A stretch of DNA of 64,000 bases, taken from JAGOGN01 sp036652735 (GTDB lineage: Bacteria; Bacillota; Clostridia; Lachnospirales; Lachnospiraceae). The notes below the pieces were generated by a model. The model was not told the origin of the DNA and ran no database searches. It saw only the letters and a list, made by a program, of their open reading frames with translations. A program made the translations under genes and the position numbers. The stretch spans positions 11,746 to 75,745 of the forward strand of contig JAVVVI010000005.1 of assembly GCA_036652735.1 (NCBI GenBank). The letters are read 5' to 3'. Of this stretch, positions 24,632-33,270 are shown piece by piece (positions within the stretch are counted from its first letter, which is position 1; each line of letters starts with the position of its first letter).

Positions 24632-25738
24632 TTACTCAATAGTAGCAGATATCTTAACTTTGTCAAGGTGGTCTTTGTCTACAATGAGAATCCAGGTCTT
24701 TCCGGGATTCAAAGTAATCTCAACACCCTGCTGATCAAAATAGTGCGTAACCCCATATTCTGAATCCTTTGACCAGGTAATGGGAATCGCTTTTCCGGCC
24801 GTAACAAACAGTCCTTTTCCACCACTGCGGGTGTCAATTTTTAGGCTCATATGATCATCCATATATCCAATCGCTGAATATTGCAGGATAATATTTTTTG
24901 CCGTTAATTGCTTGGATGTTTGTGCATCTTTATGAGGTTTTCCATAAGCAAACCGATAGTAAAGTCCATCTTTTTCATTATATTCATACCAGGGAGCATC
25001 AATGCTATATCCGGGTGCAACATAAGCTGCATCTTTTGCATTTTGATACTCTTCCAGGGTAATTTCCTTGTCCTCCTCTCCAAAAAGAAAATGTCCTTTA
25101 TAATCGGAGTCGTGATTTTTACGAAATTTTTTTATTTTAATTGCCTTTTTTATCCCACTGGCTTTTGCAAATGCATTATGCGGTGCTTTTGCATCATGAG
25201 AACGATAAAAAACAGTATTTCCAATTCCTTCCAATCCATTTAAATTATCCACATTCTCCTGTGCCAGCATTGGTTTTGCATACTTTGACTGTCCATAATG
25301 GGCATAAACTGCATCAAATTCCATTGCATAATAAATAAAATAATATCTACAGCTTCTCACCGATCCGATTCGTTCCAAACCGGAATAGTTCTGGAAAATA
25401 GCCATAATTCTGGTAATGGCTCCTTCCACCGGTACTTCATAGAGAACATCTGCTCTTCCGATTCCACTTTGGGGACATGCCTCACTGGTATTTCCCATCA
25501 TAATTGCAAGGGGACGTCGATCTGCTATTTTTTCATTGATCCATTTTCCTGTTAAATAACTTTTTTTCTGCCCCTGGTGGAAATCCACCGTCTCTTCTTG
25601 CTTCACATCTTCCTGCGTCTCTGTAGTGGTTTTGTCCGGCTCTAAATGCACGGTCTTTTTTTCTTCCTCTTTTTTACATCCGGTAACTGCAAGTGCACAA
25701 AAAAGAATGATACAAATAAGGGTTCTCGTTTTCCTCAT
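24632..25738 (-). CDS. DUF3048 lipoprotein (YerB-like)
   Basis: A 368-residue lipoprotein: signal peptide ending in VTGC (Cys21), a charged linker rich in Glu/Lys/Thr, then a DUF3048 domain. Landmarks are PLAIMMGN, ARPQSG-like ACPQSGIGRADVLYEVPVEG, SVRSCRYYFI and ITWSKDS near the end. The family is extracellular and of unknown function. It starts 2 bp after ybeY ends, so it is cotranscribed with that gene. Confidence 0.88.
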   Translation of the reverse strand: MRKTRTLICIILFCALAVTGCKKEEEKKTVHLEPDKTTTETQEDVKQEETVDFHQGQKKSYLTGKWINEKIADRRPLAIMMGNTSEACPQSGIGRADVLYEVPVEGAITRIMAIFQNYSGLERIGSVRSCRYYFIYYAMEFDAVYAHYGQSKYAKPMLAQENVDNLNGLEGIGNTVFYRSHDAKAPHNAFAKASGIKKAIKIKKFRKNHDSDYKGHFLFGEEDKEITLEEYQNAKDAAYVAPGYSIDAPWYEYNEKDGLYYRFAYGKPHKDAQTSKQLTAKNIILQYSAIGYMDDHMSLKIDTRSGGKGLFVTAGKAIPITWSKDSEYGVTHYFDQQGVEITLNPGKTWILIVDKDHLDKVKISATIE

Positions 25739-25740
25739 AA

Positions 25741-26238
25741 TTACCTCCTGTTAATGCTCAGTCTTTCTAAAATTTTTTCCTGTCGTGTAAACATCTCCGT
25801 TTCTTCCCGGTCTGTCATATGGTCATATCCCATAAGGTGCAGCATACTGTGGGCAATTAAAAACGCATATTCTCTTTTTAAACTGTGGCCATATTCCATT
25901 GCCTGTTCCTGCATACGTGGAATACAAATTACAATATCACCAAGAAGTGCCTCTCCGGTATCCGGATTGAAATTGTCTTCCGTATCCTCTAAATTGGAAA
26001 AATCCCCTGCCTGCTCATAGGTAATCAATGGAAAGGATAACACATCGGTGACCTTGGGTATTCCCCTCATTTCACTATTTATTTCCTGAATGGATTCCTC
26101 ATCCACCAGTGTTACATTTACTTCTGCCTCATAAGGAAACTCCTGGAAATCAAGTGCGCAAAGAATCACCTCTTCTGCAACCGTTTCTTCATCAAATTCC
26201 TCTAATTTATGGGCTTCATTTATTATTGTGATTGTCAT
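25741..26238 (-). CDS. ybeY: YbeY endoribonuclease (rRNA maturation)
   Basis: A 165-residue metal-dependent RNase involved in 16S rRNA 3' end maturation and ribosome quality control. The zinc motif HSMLHLMGYDH is complete (His130, His134, His140). The preceding TDVLSFP and LGDIVIC segments are also typical. It overlaps the PgpH-like gene by 23 bp, in the conserved yqfC-yqfD-phoH-pgpH-ybeY order. Confidence 0.96.
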   Translation of the reverse strand: MTITIINEAHKLEEFDEETVAEEVILCALDFQEFPYEAEVNVTLVDEESIQEINSEMRGIPKVTDVLSFPLITYEQAGDFSNLEDTEDNFNPDTGEALLGDIVICIPRMQEQAMEYGHSLKREYAFLIAHSMLHLMGYDHMTDREETEMFTRQEKILERLSINRR

Positions 26239-27418
26239 AAAGTGCTGCCTCCTTAATAATATATTCTCTTATCCGGATAAACATATTCATTCCCAAACCG
26301 GAATAATCATAGATTCCGGATTCCGATAACTGGTTCATAATTTTATGTATGGTTACTTCTTTATTCCAGTTTACACTAAATTCTTCCTTATTGAAGTTCT
26401 GAATCTCCATTGTTAAAACGGTACAAATATGAACAATTGCCGATTCCGGCGTGGATATTTGATTTCTTTCACCATTGTATTCGCTTATAATCTGAATCAC
26501 GTCATTGGGAAAATAATTTTTTTGTGCCAGCTTTACGGCATTCTCAATATGGGGCTCGTCCTCTAGTAAACCAATCCGATAATAAAATCCCGCTGCCCGA
26601 CATACCTCTGTATTACAATTTGCAGCCTTTGCACATTCATAAGATAAATTGGAGATTCTTTTTGCACGCTGATATTCTTCCTTTGAATAGTTCATAAGAT
26701 CCTGTACAAGGGGATAATCTGAACTTATAATTGTGGGATATGTATTGATCTTACGAACGCCTCTTCCCTTTATTGCAAATGGAATCAAAAGAAATATCAC
26801 TAGAATGGTTCCAATTGCACTTATAAAACTGGTAATAAACGTAGTTCTCTCCATTGTATAAGTCTCTAAGAAAGAAAAAATACCCGGAATACATAGAAAC
26901 CCCGTTAGAATTGTTAACCCGGCTTTCGGCCAATTTTTCTTATTCATAAGATTCTCAGCAATATGTACACCACCAATTGCAAGAATTAATAAACTGCAAA
27001 ATGTATTCACGCTTCCATCTGTTACATAAATCATAATAATACTTATAAAAATTGACACCGTCATTCCCAGAAATTGGTTGGTAACAATGGTCATAACTAC
27101 TGCCACAATAACAATTGGATTTAATGGAAGGGGCAAAAGCTCACAGATAATTAAAATCCCCATAGATATGCTATAAAAACAAGCAATCCGATTGAAATTA
27201 TTGGAGATTTCATCTAAAACTCCCTTCTGAATTCGATTATATTCCAATCCATACACATAGAATAAAAAAAATATAATTCCGGCAAATAAAAAGGCGAGAA
27301 TGCGGTCCGGCATAATCGTATGAATCATTCCCATAACAATAATGCATAGCAAAGTCAGAACAAACATTCCAACAAGCAGTCGGACCCTTCTCCATGAAAA
27401 AAAATCTTCTATCTTCAT
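26216..27418 (-). CDS. Degenerate PgpH/YqfF-like membrane protein
   Basis: A 400-residue protein between phoH and ybeY, where Firmicutes usually encode PgpH (YqfF), a cyclic-di-AMP phosphodiesterase. It keeps about seven membrane helices (residues 12-215) and a C-terminal region that aligns by eye with the HD domain. Position and pattern support homology, but every metal ligand I can locate is changed: the HHS motif reads KRIS (253-256), HDIG reads YRIG (280-283), and the later EHHG reads EYNG (313-316). The large N-terminal extracellular domain of PgpH is absent. It is presumably catalytically dead; a sensing or scaffolding role is speculation. Confidence 0.7.
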   Translation of the reverse strand: MKIEDFFSWRRVRLLVGMFVLTLLCIIVMGMIHTIMPDRILAFLFAGIIFFLFYVYGLEYNRIQKGVLDEISNNFNRIACFYSISMGILIICELLPLPLNPIVIVAVVMTIVTNQFLGMTVSIFISIIMIYVTDGSVNTFCSLLILAIGGVHIAENLMNKKNWPKAGLTILTGFLCIPGIFSFLETYTMERTTFITSFISAIGTILVIFLLIPFAIKGRGVRKINTYPTIISSDYPLVQDLMNYSKEEYQRAKRISNLSYECAKAANCNTEVCRAAGFYYRIGLLEDEPHIENAVKLAQKNYFPNDVIQIISEYNGERNQISTPESAIVHICTVLTMEIQNFNKEEFSVNWNKEVTIHKIMNQLSESGIYDYSGLGMNMFIRIREYIIKEAALYDNHNNK

Positions 27419-27433
27419 TGTACTATCGTCCTG

Positions 27434-28429
27434 CTACTTTCTTCTTATTTTCTGTTGTGTCGTTTTCGATTTCGCTTTCGCCTCATATTCTTCATAGGCT
27501 TTTACAATCTTCTGAACTAATGGATGACGTACAACATCACTGCTTGTAAGCTTTGAAAATCCAATGTCTTCCACTTTCCCCAGAACCTTCATTGCCACAT
27601 CCAGACCGGATACCGTTCCGGGAGCAAGGTCTTTTTGGGTAATATCACCGGTTACTACAACTTTTGAACCATACCCTATTCTTGTAAGAAACATTTTCAT
27701 TTGTGCCGGAGTGGTATTCTGTGCTTCATCCAGGATAATAAATGCATTGTCTAAAGTTCTGCCCCTCATATAGGCAAGTGGAGCCACCTCTATAAGCCCT
27801 TTTTCTGTGTTGCGAAGAAAACTTTCCGCTCCCATAATCTGATAAAGTGCATCATACAATGGACGTAAATAGGGATCAATCTTACTTTGAAGGTCACCCG
27901 GTAGAAATCCAAGTTTTTCTCCTGCCTCAAGTGCCGGTCTGGTTAAGATAATACGACTGACCTCTTCGTTTTTAAAGGCTGTAATTGCCATGGCCATGGC
28001 AAGATAGGTCTTTCCGGTACCCGCAGGACCAATTCCAAATACAATCATTTTATTACGAATCTGCTCCACATATTTTTTTTGACCAAGAGTCTTTGGCTTC
28101 ACCGGCTTTCCGGTAATCGTATGGCAGATCAATTCTTTATCAATGTCGATAATTGCAGATTCCATGGATTCAAAAGATAATGCAATTGCATAATCTACAT
28201 TTTGTTCGGTTAGTTCATTTTGACGTTTTGACAGTTCTATTAATTGGGTAAACACAGCTTTCGCACTTGCGCTTCCCTCCGGACTTCCTATAATTTTCAT
28301 TCCTTCATTGCGAACTACAATGGTAACATTAAATGCCCGTTCAATCTTCTTAATATAGTTGTCAAATTGACCAAATGCATTTGCCATGTGTTCCATTGGT
28401 ACATTCATTTCAATTTCCGTTAAACTCAT
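27434..28429 (-). CDS. PhoH family ATPase (PhoL)
   Basis: A 331-residue PhoH-like protein: an N-terminal KH-like or regulatory part, then a P-loop ATPase with GIGPAGTGKTYLAMAMA, ILTRPALEAGEKLGFLPG, FIILDEAQNTTPAQMK (Walker B) and VVTGDITQKDL. PhoH proteins are linked to RNA metabolism and often neighbour ybeY. The ATG at 28429 has GGAG 5 nt upstream and gives the family's usual N-terminus; it overlaps the end of yqfD by 20 bp. Confidence 0.9.
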   Translation of the reverse strand: MSLTEIEMNVPMEHMANAFGQFDNYIKKIERAFNVTIVVRNEGMKIIGSPEGSASAKAVFTQLIELSKRQNELTEQNVDYAIALSFESMESAIIDIDKELICHTITGKPVKPKTLGQKKYVEQIRNKMIVFGIGPAGTGKTYLAMAMAITAFKNEEVSRIILTRPALEAGEKLGFLPGDLQSKIDPYLRPLYDALYQIMGAESFLRNTEKGLIEVAPLAYMRGRTLDNAFIILDEAQNTTPAQMKMFLTRIGYGSKVVVTGDITQKDLAPGTVSGLDVAMKVLGKVEDIGFSKLTSSDVVRHPLVQKIVKAYEEYEAKAKSKTTQQKIRRK

Positions 28430-29654
28430 TCTCCAATTGTCCTTCCTTTTTATCATTATTTTTTTCTTCTGCTTTTTTATAAATTCCGATATACTCCCGA
28501 ACTTTTATTGTCCCTAAAGCATCTACTCTATTTTTTCCTTCTCTAATCATAACATTTTTCTCTACAATTTGAATACCTTTTTCTTTTAATTTTTCACAAT
28601 ATCGCTCTACATTATTCTCTAAAATAAAACGAACTTCCGAATTCTTATAATTATGATGTTTTATAACAAATTCCCGAATGGTTTCCTTTCGCCAACGAAT
28701 TGGTAAGAAAAAATCTTTTCCAATCCGAACATTCTTTTCTTCGGTGATGCGATCCCATTTTTTAAATTTATGTTTTAAATGTGGTAGCTTCCATTCTAAC
28801 GTTCCAAAAATAAAATAATAACGGGCTTTGGTTTCTCCCGTAAAAGAGGGATAAGCTTGATCTTTTTTCATACTTTCTTTATAAGGATACTCCCCATAAG
28901 CAATAATATCGGCACTTGCGGCACAATAATCATAGTCGATTAGTTCTTGATTATCATTATATAGTGGAATGCAGCCGTCCACAAGAAGATCTCCTTTTTT
29001 TACTTTGCTTCCTTCCCTTACTTGTGGTACACCTCTTCTGGTTACAATACTGTAAATTACGCCATCGGAATCGGCAACAATATTGTATGCTCCTTCCAGT
29101 TTTTTTTCACAACGATTGGTTACTAAATTTTCCTGAACATCTATAATTAACTTTGTACCCGTTATTTTTGCAGATGCCCATATAATATCTTTATATTGTG
29201 TGCGTAACAAATCTTCAATTTTTTCACAGTTAATGTTCTTTTTTGACGTTCCAACAGACAGGTTCTTCTCCTGTAAAAATTTAATAATTGCGGTATCTGT
29301 GCGATAGGAATTCCCATTCACTTCAATATCCCAAATAGAAAGGGACAGCATATATAAGATTCCAAGACAAATGCCAATCCCAATTGGAAATAATTTTCTT
29401 CCCCGAAATTCCTGGATTTTAAATGGAAGTCCAAATCGTCCGATAATTCTAATCTTCATTTTTGTTTTTTTAACCAAAGGCCGAATTTTTTTATATTCTG
29501 ACAGCAGCAATTTTCCCTTATACTGCCCATCACAGCATTGTAAATCCCAGACAGTAATATTATTATAGGAACATAAGTTTAAAAAACGTTCCGGCTGCTT
29601 TCCCCTTAAAGTAACCGCAACGTATCCACGTAAGTACTTCATTCCATTTTTCAT
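28410..29654 (-). CDS. yqfD: Sporulation protein YqfD
   Basis: A 414-residue protein of the YqfD family, required for efficient sporulation in Bacillus, where it is made in the mother cell. The first about 90 residues are cytoplasmic, one membrane helix follows (near 88-108, after FRGRKLFPIG), and a long external part carries IWDIEVNGN and DGVIYSIVTRRG. It overlaps yqfC by 4 bp at its start and phoH at its end, so all three should be translated together. Confidence 0.9.
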   Translation of the reverse strand: MKNGMKYLRGYVAVTLRGKQPERFLNLCSYNNITVWDLQCCDGQYKGKLLLSEYKKIRPLVKKTKMKIRIIGRFGLPFKIQEFRGRKLFPIGIGICLGILYMLSLSIWDIEVNGNSYRTDTAIIKFLQEKNLSVGTSKKNINCEKIEDLLRTQYKDIIWASAKITGTKLIIDVQENLVTNRCEKKLEGAYNIVADSDGVIYSIVTRRGVPQVREGSKVKKGDLLVDGCIPLYNDNQELIDYDYCAASADIIAYGEYPYKESMKKDQAYPSFTGETKARYYFIFGTLEWKLPHLKHKFKKWDRITEEKNVRIGKDFFLPIRWRKETIREFVIKHHNYKNSEVRFILENNVERYCEKLKEKGIQIVEKNVMIREGKNRVDALGTIKVREYIGIYKKAEEKNNDKKEGQLENEFNGN

Positions 29655-29944
29655 TCTGTCTGACTCCTTAGCGTAAACCTTACTTCTTCAATATTACCTT
29701 TAATCAGCATTTCTTCTTGGCAATAGGCATCTACGAACAACCTTGTACCACGAATTTCCATTCGATTCTCCTTTGTTAAAATCTTGATTTTTGTATCCGT
29801 ATATTCAATGATTCCCTGAATATTTTCTATATGCGCCTTGAAATTACCGGTTAATGTAACAATCGATGCGCCAAGTATAATATCCTCCGGGAGTTCTAAG
29901 GTATCCGTTAAATTTGTTTTAAACGATTTTATATTAGGCTTCAT
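29651..29944 (-). CDS. yqfC: Sporulation protein YqfC
   Basis: A 97-residue YqfC-family protein with ELPEDIILGASIVTLTGN and IENIQGIIEYTDTKIKI typical of the family; it is partner to YqfD in the mother cell. I prefer the ATG at 29944; a TTG at 29950 is the only other in-frame start because a stop codon precedes it. No clear Shine-Dalgarno site is visible, and a sigma-E-like -10 (CATATAGT at 29957-29950) with GAATAAG 14 bp further upstream lies right at the start. Confidence 0.85.
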   Translation of the reverse strand: MKPNIKSFKTNLTDTLELPEDIILGASIVTLTGNFKAHIENIQGIIEYTDTKIKILTKENRMEIRGTRLFVDAYCQEEMLIKGNIEEVRFTLRSQTE

Positions 29945-29949
29945 ATCCA

Positions 29950-29978
29950 ACTATATGAAAAAACGTTCGGTCTTATTC
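29950..29978 (-). promoter_or_regulatory. Possible sigma-E promoter at the yqfC start
   Basis: On the minus strand GAATAAG (29978-29972) and CATATAGT (29957-29950) are 14 bp apart, a partial match (5 of 7 and 6 of 8) to KMATATT-N14-CATACAHT. yqfC-yqfD is sigma-E dependent in Bacillus. The predicted start falls on the ATG of yqfC, which weakens or complicates the call. Confidence 0.25.
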
Positions 29979-30530
29979 CTGACATTTTAATCTAGAACAC
30001 ACTTTTTTTACAATCCATGCAAGTAAAACGCCTATTAGAATGCCGGCAAGAACATCCAATGGATAATGTACCCCCACATATAACCTTGAAAAAGCAATCA
30101 GTCCTGCCAGTATCATGAATGGAATTCCAATTTTTTTAGGAAACTCCCAAAGAAAGATACTTGCCGATGCAAAGGAACTTGCCGCATGACCGGAAGGAAA
30201 GGAAAAATCCGACTGACGTTCCACCAGTAATTTTAGACCTGTAATTACTTCATATGGACGAACCCTGGCTACCAGATTTTTTAAACATACATTTACAATA
30301 AGCGCCGATGCCGCTAATGACAGCAGGGACATAAAACCAATGGTTCTTGTCTTTTTTGAAAAAAGCAAAAGAATGGATATTACAATCCATAGGATTCCTC
30401 CATTTCCAAGCTTTGTAATGAATATAAAAATTGGTGTAAGAATATCATTTCTTAGAACTTCCTGTATCCATAACAGGATTCCACTGTCTAAATTTAATAA
30501 ATAGTCCAATATTCGTAATCTCCTTCTCAT
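29973..30530 (-). CDS. PAP2 family phosphatase
   Basis: A membrane phosphatase of about 185 residues, of the undecaprenyl-pyrophosphate or phosphatidic-acid phosphatase type. All three motifs are present: a KNLVARVRP-type first motif, PSGHAASSF, and SRLYVGVHYPLDV. The start is uncertain. The ATG at 30530 lacks a well-spaced ribosome site (GGAGG is 15 nt away). A TTG at 30509, giving LDYLLNLDSG at the N-terminus, has AAGGAG 10 nt upstream and may be real. A farther ATG at 30557 overlaps the likely -10 box and can be discounted. Confidence 0.85.
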   Translation of the reverse strand: MRRRLRILDYLLNLDSGILLWIQEVLRNDILTPIFIFITKLGNGGILWIVISILLLFSKKTRTIGFMSLLSLAASALIVNVCLKNLVARVRPYEVITGLKLLVERQSDFSFPSGHAASSFASASIFLWEFPKKIGIPFMILAGLIAFSRLYVGVHYPLDVLAGILIGVLLAWIVKKVCSRLKCQE

Positions 30531-30534
30531 TTCC

Positions 30535-30563
30535 TTGTAATAAAACCTCCAATACATTATAAT
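30535..30563 (+). promoter_or_regulatory. Sigma-A promoter for the zinc-ribbon gene
   Basis: TTGTAA (30535-30540) and TATAAT (30558-30563) are separated by 17 bp. Transcription would begin near 30570, 26 nt before the ATG, with AAAGGAG in between. Confidence 0.7.
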
Positions 30564-30583
30564 ACAACTATATTAAAAGTAAA
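30556..30583 (-). promoter_or_regulatory. Divergent promoter for the PAP2-yqfCD operon sharing the same -10
   Basis: The palindromic ATTATAAT also reads TATAAT on the minus strand (30561-30556). TTTACT (30583-30578) lies 16 bp upstream and is a partial -35. It would start transcription near 30549, supporting an internal start codon for the PAP2 gene. Confidence 0.4.
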
Positions 30584-30595
30584 GGAGAATTGAAC

Positions 30596-31219
30596 ATGCC
30601 TTGGTGTCCAAAGTGTAAAACTGAATATGTTGACGGGATTCAAATCTGTGCGGATTGTGGCATGGAGCTGGTAGATGAACTACCTCTTGAAAAAGAAGAT
30701 GCTTCCATTCCACCCAAAGAACAACCGGAGAAACCCAAACTGGTACCTGCCTATGTTAAGAAATCGGAACGTCATGAAGATATGCAATCCAGTGGAATTT
30801 CTTTTCTTGTAGTTGCAATCATTATTGCTGTAGTGGATTTATTGCTTATATTTAATGTAATTGTCTTACAGGTGAGTGATTCAATGAGACTTATTTATAT
30901 TCTGCTCATGAGCGTGATTGCCCTTATTTTTTTCTTGATTGGAATCTCTTCCATGAGATCCGCAAAAAAACTAAAATCTGAGATTTCCTCTGAAGACGAA
31001 CTGGATGCGGAGATCCTGAATTACTTTAAGCAGTCCTTTTCACTCCCACCGGAACAGGAGTTTTCGGATTCTGAAGCAGGTGAGCCTGGTGAAAATGAAG
31101 TCTTTTTCATTCGGAATGAAGCAATTTTAGCACAACTGAACCAGCAGTATCGTGGATTAAGTGAAGCTTATCAGGATTATATCTGTGAAAAAATATATAA
31201 TGAACTGTTCCCAATGTAA
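30596..31219 (+). CDS. Zinc-ribbon membrane protein
   Basis: A 207-residue protein, uncharacterised. It starts with a zinc ribbon (Cys4, Cys7, Cys18, Cys21: PWCPKCKTEY and ICADCG), followed by a Pro/Glu/Lys linker. Two membrane helices follow (about 66-86 and 95-118), then an acidic C-terminal part. AAAGGAG is 8 nt before the ATG at 30596; a TTG six bases earlier is too close to the site. It is convergent with another zinc-ribbon gene across a shared terminator. Confidence 0.8.
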   Translation: MPWCPKCKTEYVDGIQICADCGMELVDELPLEKEDASIPPKEQPEKPKLVPAYVKKSERHEDMQSSGISFLVVAIIIAVVDLLLIFNVIVLQVSDSMRLIYILLMSVIALIFFLIGISSMRSAKKLKSEISSEDELDAEILNYFKQSFSLPPEQEFSDSEAGEPGENEVFFIRNEAILAQLNQQYRGLSEAYQDYICEKIYNELFPM

Positions 31220-31221
31220 TG

Positions 31222-31250
31222 AAAAAAGTCCGGTCACCCGGACTTTTTTT
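31222..31250. terminator. Bidirectional intrinsic terminator
   Basis: A perfect 12-bp stem (AAAAAAGTCCGG and CCGGACTTTTTT) with a 4-nt loop lies between two convergent zinc-ribbon genes. T-runs lie on both strands. It ends immediately at the stop codon of the minus-strand gene. Confidence 0.9.
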
Positions 31251-32389
31251 TAATGTTCTTCGGTTGATTCTTCCTCAGGCAAATGATAAATATAGTTAAA
31301 TCTTGCTACTTCACTACTCATATTATTTTCATTAATTGCAATTGCGCTTAACACATTATTCCCTTCAATTAAATCAAACGATCCCATGTATTTGGTTGAC
31401 TGCGCGGTAGGTGTGGAACCATCCCAGGTATAATATATGGTACATCCTTCCGTAACCAAAAATGATATTTCTTCCGGCGTCTCATACGTTCCACTGTTTA
31501 ACGATGCTTCCGGTGCCTCCGGAACCTTTAGCTGAATCTTATATACACCCGTAACTTCTGCACTGTAAATAGAAAAATCATTCATTGCAATTGCACGAAT
31601 CGTAGTGGTTCCCTCTTCTAATTTCAATTCCGTTGTATAAAGTCGCCCATTTTTAGTAGGATCTGTTCCATCTAAGGTATAGAAAATTTGTGCATCATCT
31701 TCCACGCTTAAGGAAACTGTAATATAATTATCATAGTCTCCTTCCGCCTTATCAAATTTTGGTGCCTGAATGATATAATTTTCAAAAAGCTGTAGGATTT
31801 TCTTATTTGTTACACCTTCTGATATTTCAGTAATAGAATGATAATCTCCATTATCCTCGTATATTTTCAGCAAAAGCTCATACGCTCTATAGCTATTTGG
31901 ATTTTCTTGAATAACATCAAGCAAACGATTCACTGCATCTGTGGAACGCTGCTGTCTAAACTCCCAGTCCGCCATGGCAATATTTCCATTCTCGTTCTTT
32001 GGCTGGAGCTTTAACGCACGTTCTAAACAATCGTATGATTTATCAAAAAGACCAACTTTCATATAATCAAGTCCTCTATTGTATTGATAGTCAAAGGAAT
32101 GATTCTTCTGATATGAAGAAAGCAATAGCAATGAAATAATTACCGTTAAAAAAGCGATTGCAGAACTACCTGCAATAATAATTGTCTTTTTTTTCTTATC
32201 ATTATTCTTGTTATTCATTACCGGCATCTTCTTATCACTCTTTTCTTTTACTTTGTTTTCTTCATTTAAAAATGAGGAAATATCATCTTCTATTATATTA
32301 TAATCGGGTACAATTTGTGCCTCCTGTCCGCATTTTGAACAGTAGATACAACCAATTTTTAATTCTGCTCCGCAATTCGCACATTTCAT
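31250..32389 (-). CDS. Zinc-ribbon, TPR and chitobiase-type repeat membrane protein
   Basis: A 379-residue modular protein: a zinc ribbon (Cys3, Cys6, Cys17, Cys20), a Lys/Asp-rich linker, one membrane helix (69-91), and tetratricopeptide-like helices (about 99-200, with GLDYMKVGLFDKSYDCLERA). Two C-terminal beta domains of the chitobiase/hexosaminidase C-terminal type follow (about 222-284 and 303-366), each with the signature FYTLDGTDPT or YTWDGSTPT. Such domains occur in surface carbohydrate-binding proteins, but a ligand is not known. The helix topology would place the ribbon inside and the repeats outside the cell. It lies 11 bp behind folD. Confidence 0.82.
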   Translation of the reverse strand: MKCANCGAELKIGCIYCSKCGQEAQIVPDYNIIEDDISSFLNEENKVKEKSDKKMPVMNNKNNDKKKKTIIIAGSSAIAFLTVIISLLLLSSYQKNHSFDYQYNRGLDYMKVGLFDKSYDCLERALKLQPKNENGNIAMADWEFRQQRSTDAVNRLLDVIQENPNSYRAYELLLKIYEDNGDYHSITEISEGVTNKKILQLFENYIIQAPKFDKAEGDYDNYITVSLSVEDDAQIFYTLDGTDPTKNGRLYTTELKLEEGTTTIRAIAMNDFSIYSAEVTGVYKIQLKVPEAPEASLNSGTYETPEEISFLVTEGCTIYYTWDGSTPTAQSTKYMGSFDLIEGNNVLSAIAINENNMSSEVARFNYIYHLPEEESTEEH

Positions 32390-32400
32390 AAATTAATCCT

Positions 32401-33240
32401 CTACTCTTCTATTGAATTTACGCAACTACTCATAAGCATTGCAATTGTCATAGGACCAACTCCACCGGGAACTGGCGTAATTGCCAGTACCCGGTCTTTT
32501 ACAGCTTCAAAATCAACATCACCACAAAGATTGCCATTTTCTTCTCGATGCATTCCAACATCAACTACAACCGCACCTTTTTTAACATGATTGGCACCAA
32601 TAAACTTCTTTTTTCCCACTGCAACGATTAAAATATCCGCTGTTTGACAAATCTCCTCCAAATTCTGTGTCTTTGAATGAGCAATTGTCACCGTTGCATT
32701 TTCACGAAGCATTAACAATGCCATAGGAATTCCAACATTATTACTTCTGCCAACAATTACACAATTGGTTCCTGCAATTACAATTCCAGAGCGTCTTAAA
32801 AGCTGCATAATTCCGGAAGGTGTACATGGCAGAAACCCGGATTCTCCAATGGCAAGAAGCCCAACATTAAAGGGATGAAAGCCATCCACATCTTTATTTG
32901 AGGCAATGGAGGAAACAATGGTTCGTTTGTTAATATGAGGCGGAACCGGTGTCTCTACCAATATTCCATTGATCTTTGGATCCTTGTTAAGTTGTTCAAT
33001 TAATTGTAATAGTTCCGTCTCCGTTGTAGTATCCGGTAAACAATAATCCTGTGAACAGAGTCCCACATACTCACAAGCTTTTTTTTGACTTTTCATGTAA
33101 ACTGCTGAAGCCTGATCATCTCCCACACGGATAAACGCAAGTGTTGCGGTTTTTCCTTTTTCTCTAAGACGCATCATATGCTGTTTTGCTTCTTCTTTTA
33201 TCTCTTTTGCAATTATGGTTCCATCGATTAACTGTGTCAT
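32401..33240 (-). CDS. folD: Bifunctional methylene-THF dehydrogenase/cyclohydrolase
   Basis: A 279-residue enzyme that interconverts methylene-, methenyl- and formyl-tetrahydrofolate using NADP or NAD. Signature stretches are YMKSQKKACEYVGL with the catalytic lysine, GILVETPVPPHI, VVGRSNNVGIPMALLM (nucleotide site) and ITPVPGGVGPMTIAML. It follows fhs by 30 bp, so the two make formyl-THF and the other one-carbon forms together. Confidence 0.97.
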   Translation of the reverse strand: MTQLIDGTIIAKEIKEEAKQHMMRLREKGKTATLAFIRVGDDQASAVYMKSQKKACEYVGLCSQDYCLPDTTTETELLQLIEQLNKDPKINGILVETPVPPHINKRTIVSSIASNKDVDGFHPFNVGLLAIGESGFLPCTPSGIMQLLRRSGIVIAGTNCVIVGRSNNVGIPMALLMLRENATVTIAHSKTQNLEEICQTADILIVAVGKKKFIGANHVKKGAVVVDVGMHREENGNLCGDVDFEAVKDRVLAITPVPGGVGPMTIAMLMSSCVNSIEE

Positions 33241-33270
33241 TGTGTCTCCTAAATTAAATTTACATATGCA

